The notes under the pieces were generated by a model that saw only the letters and a program-made list of their open reading frames with translations, did no database searches and was not told where the DNA came from. Shown in pieces: positions 24,902-32,883 of a stretch of DNA of 46,956 bases. Position 1 is the stretch's first letter. Each line of letters begins with the position of its first letter. The translations under genes and the position numbers were made by a program. This stretch comes from Muribaculaceae bacterium (GTDB lineage Bacteria; Bacteroidota; Bacteroidia; Bacteroidales; Muribaculaceae): the NCBI GenBank assembly GCA_017624155.1, contig JAGANS010000046.1:1-46956 (forward strand), read 5' to 3'.

Positions 24902-26103
24902 CACACCGTTTCCCTGCCGGGATATGCCTCAAGAGCTTGGCGCAGCACTATCATAGCCTTGCCGAGTTCTTCCTTGTTGAGCACATAGGCCATGCGCACC
25001 TCTTTCTTACCCATCCCCGGGGTGGTATAAAAGCCTGATGCGGGAGCCATAAAGATCGTCTGTCCCTCATACTCAAACTCGCTCAGACACCACTGGCAGA
25101 ACTTGTCGGCATCATCCACCGGCAGGCGCACCACGGTGTAGAACGCACCCATAGGAATAGGCGTATAACAGCCTGGAATCTGATTTATCTGATCGATCAT
25201 GAATTTGCGCCGCTCCACATACTCATTGTATGTAGCCAGCATATAATCCTGCGGAGTATCTATCGATGCCTCGGCTACAATCTGGCCCAACAGCGGAGGA
25301 CTCAGACGCGCCTGACAGAATTTCATCACATTCTTCTTAAGTTCCTTATGCTTGGTGATAAGGGCGCCTATTCTGATTCCGCACTCATTATATCGCTTCG
25401 ATACCGAGTCGATCAGCACCACATTCTCCTCGATGCCCGGCAAATGAAACGCCGAAATATACGGCGCGCCTGTATAGCAGAACTCGCGGTACACCTCGTC
25501 TGAGAACAGAAACAGATTGTGTTTCAGCACCAGGTCGCGAATCTGCAGCATCTCCTTCATCGTATACAGGTAACCTGTGGGATTGTTAGGATTACATATC
25601 AGGATGCCCTTGGTGCGCGGGGTTATCAGCTCCTCGAACTTCTCGACCGGCGGCAGTTCAAATCCGGTATCGATACTCGACGGCACCGTCACGATCTTCG
25701 CGCCCGCCGATATGGCAAAAGCCATGTAGTTGGCATAAGCCGGCTCGGGAACGATAATCTCGTCACCGGGATCGAGGCACGCCATGAACGCAAACAATAC
25801 AGCCTCCGAACCACCGGTTGTGACAATGATGTCATCCACATTCACATCGATATTGAAACGGCGGTAATACTCCTTCAGCTTCCTGCGAAGCGACAGCAGG
25901 CCCTCCGACGGGCTGTATTCGAGCACCTTGCGGTCGATATGTTTCAGCGCCTCGATCGCCTCGGGCGGCGTGGGCACATCTGGCTGCCCGATATTAAGCC
26001 GATACACTTTCAGGCCCTTTTCAACGGCCTTGTTGGCAAGAGGAACAAGCCGGCGGATAGGCGAAGCCGGCATTTCCTCTCCACGCTTTGACACTTGTGG
26101 CAT
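24898..26103 (-). CDS. PLP-dependent aminotransferase, class I/II
   Basis: A 401-residue aspartate-type aminotransferase. ATG 26103 (MPQVSKRGEEMPASPIRRLV) was preferred over a TTG 11 codons upstream. Fold-type I features are clear: LNIGQPDVPTP near residue 37, NPNNPTGY near 180, the DEVYREF Asp near 208, and the PLP lysine in IDSVSKRYNECGIRIG near 238. Arg near 370 in VRMAYVLN would hold the substrate carboxylate. The exact amino donor (Asp, Ala or aromatic) cannot be read from sequence. The gene ends in a 4-nt overlap with the convergent lipocalin-like gene and has no hairpin between them. Confidence 0.9.
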   Translation of the reverse strand: MPQVSKRGEEMPASPIRRLVPLANKAVEKGLKVYRLNIGQPDVPTPPEAIEALKHIDRKVLEYSPSEGLLSLRRKLKEYYRRFNIDVNVDDIIVTTGGSEAVLFAFMACLDPGDEIIVPEPAYANYMAFAISAGAKIVTVPSSIDTGFELPPVEKFEELITPRTKGILICNPNNPTGYLYTMKEMLQIRDLVLKHNLFLFSDEVYREFCYTGAPYISAFHLPGIEENVVLIDSVSKRYNECGIRIGALITKHKELKKNVMKFCQARLSPPLLGQIVAEASIDTPQDYMLATYNEYVERRKFMIDQINQIPGCYTPIPMGAFYTVVRLPVDDADKFCQWCLSEFEYEGQTIFMAPASGFYTTPGMGKKEVRMAYVLNKEELGKAMIVLRQALEAYPGRETVC

Positions 26104-26154
26104 AATAAAAACTTTTTTACTTAGAAACCTCTGCAAACAGCTATTTGTTCAAAT

Positions 26155-26190
26155 AAAAAAAGCGTCACGGCTTTTCATAGACGTAACGCT
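26155..26190 (-). terminator. Terminator of the initiator tRNA gene
   Basis: On the minus strand AGCGTTACG pairs with CGTGACGCT (one G-T pair) around a 12-nt loop and is followed by six T. It starts 10 nt after the tRNA 3' end. Confidence 0.85.
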
Positions 26191-26199
26191 CATATTTTG

Positions 26200-26271
26200 T
26201 GGCGGGAGCAGGATTCGAACCTACGACCTCTGGGTTATGAGCCCAGTGAGCTACCACTGCTCTATCCCGCG
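26200..26271 (-). tRNA. Initiator tRNA-fMet (anticodon CAU)
   Basis: The minus strand folds into a cloverleaf of 72 nt. It has a CAT anticodon in the loop CTCATAA, D stem GAGC/GCTC, anticodon stem CTGGG/CCCAG and T arm GTAGG-TTCGAAT-CCTGC. Two features identify it as the initiator rather than the elongator: an unpaired first acceptor position (C1 opposite C72) and three consecutive G-C pairs at the bottom of the anticodon stem. The CCA end is not encoded in full. It is followed by its own terminator. Confidence 0.93.
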
Positions 26272-26285
26272 ATGTTTTACGGGTG

Positions 26286-26293
26286 CAAAGTTA
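26286..26293 (-). promoter_or_regulatory. Promoter -7 box for the initiator tRNA
   Basis: CAAAGTTA on the plus strand reads TAACTTTG on the minus strand, 14 nt before the tRNA 5' end. The rest of the 26294-26448 stretch is AT-rich spacer shared with the penicillin-binding-protein promoter; no other feature is seen there. Confidence 0.65.
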
Positions 26294-26409
26294 GTGCTTT
26301 TACAAATACCACGCAAGCAATTTAACCTTCATTAACTTATTCCGCGCCAATTTTTGCTCTTTTGTTAAATTTTAAGTCTCTTCATCTATGATTTATCGGT
26401 TATTCTGCC

Positions 26410-26417
26410 TATCTTTG
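26410..26417 (+). promoter_or_regulatory. Promoter -7 box for the class A PBP gene
   Basis: TATCTTTG matches TAnnTTTG; the ATG follows 31 nt later. Confidence 0.6.
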
Positions 26418-26448
26418 CAAGTTAAATAACAAGTAGATGTAAATAATC

Positions 26449-28830
26449 ATGGCATCAAACCCTATCCCTGATAACAACTCACAGCGCAATACATTCGCCC
26501 GCCGCGCCGCAAGGTGGCTGTGGTGGATATTCGGCATCGGATTTGCCGTTGTCCTGCTTTTCTTCATACTCGTATATGTCGGCGTGATCGGATACATGCC
26601 GCCAGTCGAGGAGCTGCGTAATCCTCAGGACAAATTCGCTTCAATAATATATACTGCCGACGGCCAGGAAATGGGCCGCTACTTCCGCAATTCCGGCAAC
26701 CGCGTTTATGCCGATCTCGACGAAATATCGCCCAATGTAGTCAACGCCCTCATCGCCACCGAGGACGCCCGATTCCTCGATCACTCGGGCATCGACATGA
26801 AAGCCGTCACCCGCGCCGTTGTCAAGACTGTGTTGCTGCGCCAGAAGAATGCCGGCGGCGGCTCCACCATAACCCAACAGCTGGCCAAGCAGTTGTATAC
26901 GCCGCCGAGCGACGGCTTCTTCTCGCGTGCCGTACAGAAGCCTATCGAATGGATGATCGCCGTCAAACTTGAGCGCTTCTACAGCAAGGACGAGATTCTG
27001 AAGATGTATCTCAACCAGTTTGATTTCCTCTACAATGCCGTGGGCATCAAATCGGCGGCCAAAGTATACTTCAACAAGGATGCAAAGGACCTGAGCATTG
27101 AAGAAGCCGCCGTGCTCGTAGGCATGGTCAAGAACCCGTCATACTTCAACCCTGTCCGTCATCCCGACCGCACACGCGACCGCCGCAACGTAGTGCTCGA
27201 ACAAATGCACAAGGCCGATATGCTGTCTGCCGCCGAACTCGACTCGCTACGTAATCTGCCCCTCACACTCGACTTCCACCGTGTGGATCACAAGGAAGGC
27301 ATGGCACCATACTTCCGCGAGGAGCTGCGCCGATACCTCACCGCCCACAAGCCCGAGCGTGGCAACTATCCGTCATGGGATCAGCAGCGCTATGTCGACG
27401 ATTCGATATCCTGGGTTACTAATCCGCTCTATGGCTGGATCGACAAGAATCCCAAGCCCGACGGCACCAGCTATGATATCTATACCGACGGCCTGCGCAT
27501 ATACACAACCATCGACTCGCGCATGCAGACCTATGCCGAGCAGGCTGTCAACGAGCACATGCGCTCGCTCCAGAACAAGTTCTTCCGCGAAAAGCGCAAC
27601 TCGCCGTCTGCCCCCTACTCCTCCAATCCGGCCGAGTTGCCGGCATCCACACGCGAGAAACTCATCAGGACGGCTATACGACAGAGCGAGCGTCACCGCA
27701 TCGCCAAGATCGCAGGCCTCAGCGACGAAGAGATCACCGCTCAGTTCAACACTCCTGCCGAGATGGTCGTTTTCAGCTACAACGGTCCGATCGACACCGT
27801 AATGACTCCGCGCGACTCCATCCTCTACACCAAGAGCTTCCTGCGCACAGGTTTCATGTCGATGGATCCAAACACAGGCTTCGTCAAGGCTTATGTCGGC
27901 GGCCCCGACTTCCGCTTCTTCCAATACGACATGGTGAGCACCGGGCGCCGTCAGATCGGCTCGACTATCAAGCCGTTCCTGTACACCTATGCCATGGAAT
28001 CGGACTTCACTCCCTGCGACGAACTGCTCAACGAGCAGCCCACATTCTACGACGAGAACGGGCGCCCGTGGTCGCCGCGCAACTCAGGCCATGCACGAAT
28101 CGGCGAGATGGTCGACATCCGCTGGGCGCTGACCAACTCCAACAACTGGATTTCGGCCCGCCTGATGGCACAGTTGTCCCCCGCCGAACTCGTCAAGCGC
28201 ATGCACTCCTACGGCATCACCAACAAACTTCCTGCCGTGATGTCGCTGTGTCTCGGTCCATGCGAGGTGTCGGTAAAGGAAATGGTTACGGCTTACAGCG
28301 CCTTTGCCAACCATGGTATGCGCACCGATCCTATGTTCGTAACTGCCATATCTGATGCCAACGGCAACGTCATCACCGATTTCGCTCCCAACCAGACCGA
28401 GGTCATAACCGAGAAAGGCTACTGGCGCATTCTGTCGATGCTGCTCAATGTCGTCGACGGCGGTACAGGCAACAGGCTGCGTCGGCCGCCATTCAACATA
28501 ACGGCGCAGATGGGCGGCAAGACCGGCACCACCAACTTCAACTCAGACGGCTGGTTCATGGGGTTCACGCCCGACCTCGTTTCGGGTGTGTGGGTCGGCG
28601 GCGACGAACGATACATCCACTTCAACTCGATGGCCGAAGGCCAGGGCGCATCAATGGCCCTGCCAATATACGGCAAATACATGAGCTATGTATACGCCGA
28701 TCCAAGATTGCCATACGATCAGTCCAAGCGCTTCAGCTTCCCTGCCGGGCTCAGCCTTTGCGACAAGGAATTTTACGTCGAGGAAGAGCCCGAGGCCGCC
28801 GAGGAATCTGTCGAAGGTGTATTCGACTGA
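26449..28830 (+). CDS. Class A penicillin-binding protein (PBP1A-like)
   Basis: A 793-residue bifunctional peptidoglycan synthase. A membrane helix near residues 23-48 anchors it. The GT51 transglycosylase domain shows ATEDARFLDHSGID near 103 with the catalytic Glu, and GGSTITQQLAKQLY near 142. The transpeptidase domain has the SxxK serine in GSTIKPF near 503, SNN near 562 and KTG in GGKTGTTNFNSDGWF near 687. The C-terminal 30 residues are acidic. It has a separate promoter and is followed by a palindromic terminator shared with the convergent ferritin gene. Confidence 0.95.
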   Translation: MASNPIPDNNSQRNTFARRAARWLWWIFGIGFAVVLLFFILVYVGVIGYMPPVEELRNPQDKFASIIYTADGQEMGRYFRNSGNRVYADLDEISPNVVNALIATEDARFLDHSGIDMKAVTRAVVKTVLLRQKNAGGGSTITQQLAKQLYTPPSDGFFSRAVQKPIEWMIAVKLERFYSKDEILKMYLNQFDFLYNAVGIKSAAKVYFNKDAKDLSIEEAAVLVGMVKNPSYFNPVRHPDRTRDRRNVVLEQMHKADMLSAAELDSLRNLPLTLDFHRVDHKEGMAPYFREELRRYLTAHKPERGNYPSWDQQRYVDDSISWVTNPLYGWIDKNPKPDGTSYDIYTDGLRIYTTIDSRMQTYAEQAVNEHMRSLQNKFFREKRNSPSAPYSSNPAELPASTREKLIRTAIRQSERHRIAKIAGLSDEEITAQFNTPAEMVVFSYNGPIDTVMTPRDSILYTKSFLRTGFMSMDPNTGFVKAYVGGPDFRFFQYDMVSTGRRQIGSTIKPFLYTYAMESDFTPCDELLNEQPTFYDENGRPWSPRNSGHARIGEMVDIRWALTNSNNWISARLMAQLSPAELVKRMHSYGITNKLPAVMSLCLGPCEVSVKEMVTAYSAFANHGMRTDPMFVTAISDANGNVITDFAPNQTEVITEKGYWRILSMLLNVVDGGTGNRLRRPPFNITAQMGGKTGTTNFNSDGWFMGFTPDLVSGVWVGGDERYIHFNSMAEGQGASMALPIYGKYMSYVYADPRLPYDQSKRFSFPAGLSLCDKEFYVEEEPEAAEESVEGVFD

Positions 28831-28837
28831 TTTTATC

Positions 28838-28889
28838 CCATAAAACAGAGATGGATGTACCGGCCGGTACATCCATCTCTGTTTTATGG
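28838..28889. terminator. Perfect 52-nt palindrome, bidirectional terminator
   Basis: Two 26-nt arms meet at CCGG|CCGG with no spacer and no mismatch, in the 70 nt between the convergent PBP and ferritin genes. The arms end in TAAAAC/GTTTTA, so each strand has a T-tract at the 3' end of the stem. It can terminate transcription from both sides. Such perfection over 26 bp is longer than termination needs. Confidence 0.85.
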
Positions 28890-28900
28890 ATTATCGTGGC

Positions 28901-29422
28901 TCAGGCCTTGGCGGCGAGAGGAGCGGGGACGTTGTATATACGAGCGGCGAGTTCCTGATCGACGGTGTACAGGCCCATGCCGTTATCGCCGATGAGTTTC
29001 AGACGATCGATGAGGCTCTGTGCGGTTTCCTCTTCCTCGACCTGCTCGGATACAAACCAGTCGAGCTTGCCGCGTGTAGCATAGTCGTGCTCAGCCTCGG
29101 CAAGAGCATAAATATTGTTGATGAGAGCTGTCACCTTCTGCTCATGAGCGAGTGTGGCCTCGAAGGCTGCGAGGGGACTTGCCCACTCGGTCTCAACAGC
29201 AGCGATAGGTGCAAGCACTACGCGGCCGCCGCGCGATATGAGATAGTTGATGAAGATCTCGGCATGAGCCTGCTCTTCCTTGAACTGGATGCGGAACCAG
29301 TTGGCGATGCCGCTGTGGCCTCTGCCCTCAAAGTGCATGGCCATAGACAGATAAAGGTATGCCGACCAAAATTCGGCGTTGATTTGCGCGTTGATAGCGT
29401 CTTGAAGTTTTTGACTGATCAT
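28901..29422 (-). CDS. ftnA: Ferritin (FtnA type)
   Basis: A 173-residue bacterial non-haem ferritin that stores iron in a 24-subunit shell. The ferroxidase residues align with E. coli FtnA by position: E17 (INAEFWSAYLYLS), E50 and H53 (KEEQAHAE), E94 (AHEQK), and Q127 and E130 (SEQVEEEE). I start at ATG 29422; an upstream open frame overlaps the divergent promoter region and is not homologous. A one-mismatch -7 box (TTGCTTTG on the minus strand, 29490-29497) lies 67 nt upstream. No Fur-like operator could be identified by eye. Confidence 0.96.
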   Translation of the reverse strand: MISQKLQDAINAQINAEFWSAYLYLSMAMHFEGRGHSGIANWFRIQFKEEQAHAEIFINYLISRGGRVVLAPIAAVETEWASPLAAFEATLAHEQKVTALINNIYALAEAEHDYATRGKLDWFVSEQVEEEETAQSLIDRLKLIGDNGMGLYTVDQELAARIYNVPAPLAAKA

Positions 29423-29537
29423 AATATAAAAGTTGAAGTACTTTTTAGTGCAATTATTTATTAACGCATGTCGCATACGGTTTATTGTGCAAAGCAAAAA
29501 ATATTCATTACATTCTGCAAATGCGCCAAAAAATACG

Positions 29538-29545
29538 TAACTTTG
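29538..29545 (+). promoter_or_regulatory. Promoter -7 box for the kinase-like gene and ruvA
   Basis: TAACTTTG matches TAnnTTTG, 22 nt before the ATG at 29568. Confidence 0.6.
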
Positions 29546-29567
29546 TAGACTTGAAATCCCGCACCCC

Positions 29568-30407
29568 ATGAAAATTATAGCAGAAAGCAGCAGTACACGC
29601 ACTGAATGGGCCATCGTCGATGGCACACAGGTAGTGGAGCATGCCTTCACTACAGGACTCAATCCCTATTTTCAATCGAGGCGCGAACTCTCGCACAGCA
29701 TCCGCCTTGAGCTTCCTGAAGCATTCTTCCGACGCCGTTGGTCGCATGTATATTTCTACGGTGCCGGATGTGCCAACAAGGAGAAGAACAAGATGATGCA
29801 ATCCTCGCTTGTAGCACAGTTCCGCACACCTGTATCGGTAGAAAGTGACCTTTTGGGCGCAGCCCGCGGGCTGCTTGTGCACAAGCCGGGCCTTGCCTGT
29901 ATCATCGGCACCGGATCCAATTCGTGCCTCTACGACGGGCACGAGATAGTGCGCAATGTGCCACCGCTCGGATACATTTTGGGCGACGAAGGCTCGAGTG
30001 CCTACCTCGGCAAGGTGTTCATCGCTGACATGCTCAAAGGCATAGCGCCAAAGGATCTCACCCAGAAATTCTTTGAGAAATACAGCGTCACCCACAACAT
30101 GCTGATGGACGAGATATATACCAACACACTGCCGTCGCGTTCACTGGCCAAATACGGCATGTTCCTGGCCGATTGCCTCGATAATGCATACGTATATCAG
30201 ACAGTCTACGGCGGATTCATGCGCTTTTTCCTGCGCAATCTATCGGCCTATGACTATACATCCTATCCCGTTTGCGTTGTGGGATCCGCGGCCGTCAAGT
30301 TCCGTCCGGTGCTCGAATGTGCGGCACGCGACTTCGGCGTCGACATCGCCAAGGTAATTCCCAACTCGCTCCCGGGCATCATAGAATATCACGCGCAAGA
30401 TGATTGA
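29568..30407 (+). CDS. BadF/BadG/BcrA/BcrD-type ATPase, N-acetylglucosamine-kinase-like
   Basis: A 279-residue member of the actin/hexokinase ATPase superfamily. The first phosphate loop is IAESSSTRTEWAIVDG (residues 4-19), where most relatives have a DSGST-type loop, so the usual Asp is Glu here. The second phosphate motif is IIGTGSNSCLYDG near 112, followed by LGDEGSSAYLGK near 140 with the catalytic-type Asp. The family includes N-acetylglucosamine kinases and 2-hydroxyacyl-CoA dehydratase activators. Without the activator's cysteines, a sugar kinase role is more likely. Its last 8 nt overlap ruvA, so expression is linked to recombination genes for reasons that are not obvious. Confidence 0.78.
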   Translation: MKIIAESSSTRTEWAIVDGTQVVEHAFTTGLNPYFQSRRELSHSIRLELPEAFFRRRWSHVYFYGAGCANKEKNKMMQSSLVAQFRTPVSVESDLLGAARGLLVHKPGLACIIGTGSNSCLYDGHEIVRNVPPLGYILGDEGSSAYLGKVFIADMLKGIAPKDLTQKFFEKYSVTHNMLMDEIYTNTLPSRSLAKYGMFLADCLDNAYVYQTVYGGFMRFFLRNLSAYDYTSYPVCVVGSAAVKFRPVLECAARDFGVDIAKVIPNSLPGIIEYHAQDD

Positions 30408-30990
30408 AGCCATCTCGGGCCGCATCGCGGCTCTTAATCCGGCGGCCGTAACCGTCGACACCGCAGGAGGTGTATCTTACCTGCTGAATATATCGCTCGC
30501 TACATTCAGCCGTCTCGAAGGCATGGACAGCGTGCGCCTGCTCGTACACGAATCCATACGCGAGGACGCATGGGTGCTTTACGGATTCATCGATGAGGAC
30601 GAACGCGAACTGTTTCGCGCTCTTGTAGGCGTATCGGGCGTTGGCGCCGCCTCAGCCCGCATGATACTGTCGGCATACAGCGCCGGTGACATCCGTAACG
30701 CCATCGCCGCCGGCGACGCCAAACTCCTCAAGAGCGTCAAGGGGATCGGAGCCAAGACTGCCGACCGTATTATCGTCGACCTCAAGGATAAGATCAAGGC
30801 CGCTCCGGGAATTGCTACCGAGCCCAAATCACCCGTCAGGGCCACAGCCGTCGCCGAGGAAGCATTGGAAGCCCTCGTCATCCTCGGCTTCCAACGCCAG
30901 GCTTCTCAAAAGGCACTGACGAAACTCTGCGACAACGACCCTACACTCACAGTCGAGCAGGCCGTCAAAAAGGCAATGAAAATGCTCTAA
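30400..30990 (+). CDS. ruvA: Holliday junction helicase subunit RuvA
   Basis: A 196-residue protein that binds four-way junctions and loads the RuvB motor for branch migration. The N-terminal OB-fold starts MIEAISGRIAALNPAAVTVD. Two helix-hairpin-helix motifs are visible: LVGVSGVGAASARMILS near residue 75 and KGIGAKTADRIIVDLK near 112. The C-terminal RuvB-contacting domain ends with a helix containing ALTKLCDNDPTLTVEQAV. It overlaps the upstream kinase-like gene by 8 nt. ruvB and ruvC are not in the window. Confidence 0.96.
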   Translation: MIEAISGRIAALNPAAVTVDTAGGVSYLLNISLATFSRLEGMDSVRLLVHESIREDAWVLYGFIDEDERELFRALVGVSGVGAASARMILSAYSAGDIRNAIAAGDAKLLKSVKGIGAKTADRIIVDLKDKIKAAPGIATEPKSPVRATAVAEEALEALVILGFQRQASQKALTKLCDNDPTLTVEQAVKKAMKML

Positions 30991-31047
30991 GGTCCCTGAA
31001 GACCTCTAATATCTCCGAATTAAAAGCCTGCTTAAACAAGCTGTTAA

Positions 31048-31086
31048 AAATTACCGGCGTCGCGATTGCCGCGGCGCCGGTAATTT
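31048..31086. terminator. Bidirectional terminator between ruvA and the OmpA/TPR lipoprotein gene
   Basis: AAATTACCGGCG (31048-31059) pairs with CGCCGGTAATTT (31075-31086), with CGCG/CGCG pairing inside. A-runs before and T-runs after the stem serve both convergent genes. Confidence 0.87.
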
Positions 31087-31109
31087 ATTTCAATCGGTCA
31101 GCTGAAAAA

Positions 31110-32801
31110 TCAGTTGAGGGCCTTGCTGAGGTTGAAGCCGTTGAACTCGAGGTCCTTGCGGGCCTTGTCGGCCATCTTGCTGTCGAGGCGGATAGCCTGA
31201 CGCAGGTTGGTGTTGATCATCGACTCATTGTTGGTGCGGGCACCGAGGACAGCCATCAGGTAATATGTGGTGGCGTCGGGAGTACTGATGCCGGCGAGAG
31301 TCTGCTTAGCCTTGCTGTAATCCTTGGTAAGGATCTGGGCGAGGGCAGCATTGTTGCTCTTGCTGTCGCCGAATGCACGTACGGCAGCAGCGTTGTCACC
31401 GGTCTTGAGGTAGTAAACACCGAGAGCGTCGTTGAGGGCGCTGACACCGGCTGCGGAGCCGAAACGCTGGTTGGCGCGGTCATACTTGCCGTTGAGGAGG
31501 TCGATGAGGCCGAGGTTCATAGCGGGCTCGTTGTTGCCGGCGGGGGCAAGCTGGGCTGCCTTTTCAAACGACTTCTGAGCGGCAGCATAGTTGCGTGCGA
31601 TATACTGAGTCATGCCGAGGTCGTTCCATGAGCGATAGTCGTTGGGGAACTGACGGGTGGCGTTCTCGTAGATCTTCATGCGGGTAGCATTGTCGTCGGT
31701 AAGTGTGGCGGCGTAGAGGAGTTCCTCGACATTGAGAGCCGAAGGATTGGTAGCGGCGAGGGTGCTGATTTCCTTGTCGCTCTTGCCGATTACATTGATC
31801 GAAGCGGTGATACGCGAATAACGGAGCTGAGGCAGGATCTGGTCGGCGAGCTGCTCAAATACATTCGAGAGGTTGCGGATTTCACGTTCACGCTGCTCGG
31901 GATCCTTGTACATCGACAGAACGCTCAGGATAAGATCCTTATCCTGAATGTTGCTCTGCGAAACGAGGCGCTGGAAACCTTCCCAGTCCTCGGGAGTGAA
32001 CTGGGCGGTAAGTTCGCCGAATTCGGTGATCTTGTCCTTCTTGAGCTGGCCCTGAAGATAGCTGGTGGTATTCTTCTCACGGTTGGCGGCAAGACGCTCG
32101 TTGATGTCGAGGCCACCGTCGGGCGATGCATACGACTGGATATTGAGTTCTTCGATCACGCGGGCCGAGTCACCGGCAGCGGCAAGGATTTCCTTGCGAA
32201 GTTCTACCATAGCGTCGGTGTTGAGCTGGTTGGCGCGGATGTTGGCCTGATTGATGAGGAACATGATGTCAGCGGCATACTTCTCGTTGATGATGCGCTG
32301 GAAGGCGTCGGCTGCAAGAGCGGGGTTAACGGTTGCGGCATCGGCCATGGCTGCTGTGGCGATGACGCCGTCGGCTACCTTGACACGGGGAAGTACATAC
32401 TGTTTCTTGCCCTGTGTTACTGTGAATGCAAGTTCGAGTTCGCTCTTGGCCATTTCGGGTACATAAGCAAACCGTGCGGGCACTGTGAATGTGCCGCCGT
32501 ATTCATAAGAAACCACAGGTGCGTTTCCACGGACTTTCTCGCCCTGGAAAGAATAAGGCTGCGAAGCGGTCTCGGTACCGTTGTACACCAGATAAGGGGT
32601 AACGGTCACCTCGGCGTTCTTAAGGAAGAATTTGGCCGGGACGCGGGCTGTGATCTGAGCCGGTACATTCTGACCTACTACTTCAAGAGGATTAGGGTTG
32701 ACTGTAAAGTTATCAGCGCTGAACTGGCCGAGCTTCTTACCGCACGATGAGAGTGCGAGAGCGGCGCCGAGAGCGACGACATAGCATACTTTGCATTTCA
32801 T
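31110..32801 (-). CDS. OmpA-like / TPR outer-membrane lipoprotein
   Basis: A 563-residue lipoprotein with lipobox LSSC (C20). Residues about 25-145 look like beta-sandwich repeats. The middle contains LNIQSYASPDGGLDINERLA near residue 220, resembling the peptidoglycan-binding OmpA C-terminal domain in which the start of the motif and the Arg/Lys-rich helix (ANREKNTTSYLQ) are kept. The C-terminal third has tetratricopeptide-type helices (SWNDLGMTQYIARNYAAAQK near 394). It looks like a periplasm-facing anchor between outer membrane and cell wall. Function is unproven. The strong promoter-like pair just upstream and consistent codon choice suggest high expression. Confidence 0.75.
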   Translation of the reverse strand: MKCKVCYVVALGAALALSSCGKKLGQFSADNFTVNPNPLEVVGQNVPAQITARVPAKFFLKNAEVTVTPYLVYNGTETASQPYSFQGEKVRGNAPVVSYEYGGTFTVPARFAYVPEMAKSELELAFTVTQGKKQYVLPRVKVADGVIATAAMADAATVNPALAADAFQRIINEKYAADIMFLINQANIRANQLNTDAMVELRKEILAAAGDSARVIEELNIQSYASPDGGLDINERLAANREKNTTSYLQGQLKKDKITEFGELTAQFTPEDWEGFQRLVSQSNIQDKDLILSVLSMYKDPEQREREIRNLSNVFEQLADQILPQLRYSRITASINVIGKSDKEISTLAATNPSALNVEELLYAATLTDDNATRMKIYENATRQFPNDYRSWNDLGMTQYIARNYAAAQKSFEKAAQLAPAGNNEPAMNLGLIDLLNGKYDRANQRFGSAAGVSALNDALGVYYLKTGDNAAAVRAFGDSKSNNAALAQILTKDYSKAKQTLAGISTPDATTYYLMAVLGARTNNESMINTNLRQAIRLDSKMADKARKDLEFNGFNLSKALN

Positions 32802-32838
32802 AATTGTGATGATAATAATGTTGTTATATAACTACATG

Positions 32839-32869
32839 CAAAATTACTCAAAAAATACCGTAATGCAAA
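32839..32869 (-). promoter_or_regulatory. Promoter of the OmpA/TPR lipoprotein gene
   Basis: On the minus strand a -33 TTTG (32866-32869) and a -7 TAATTTTG (32839-32846) are 19 nt apart, an exact match to the Bacteroidetes consensus. The ATG is 37 nt downstream of the -7 box. Confidence 0.75.
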
Positions 32870-32883
32870 AGTTTTAAGAATTT

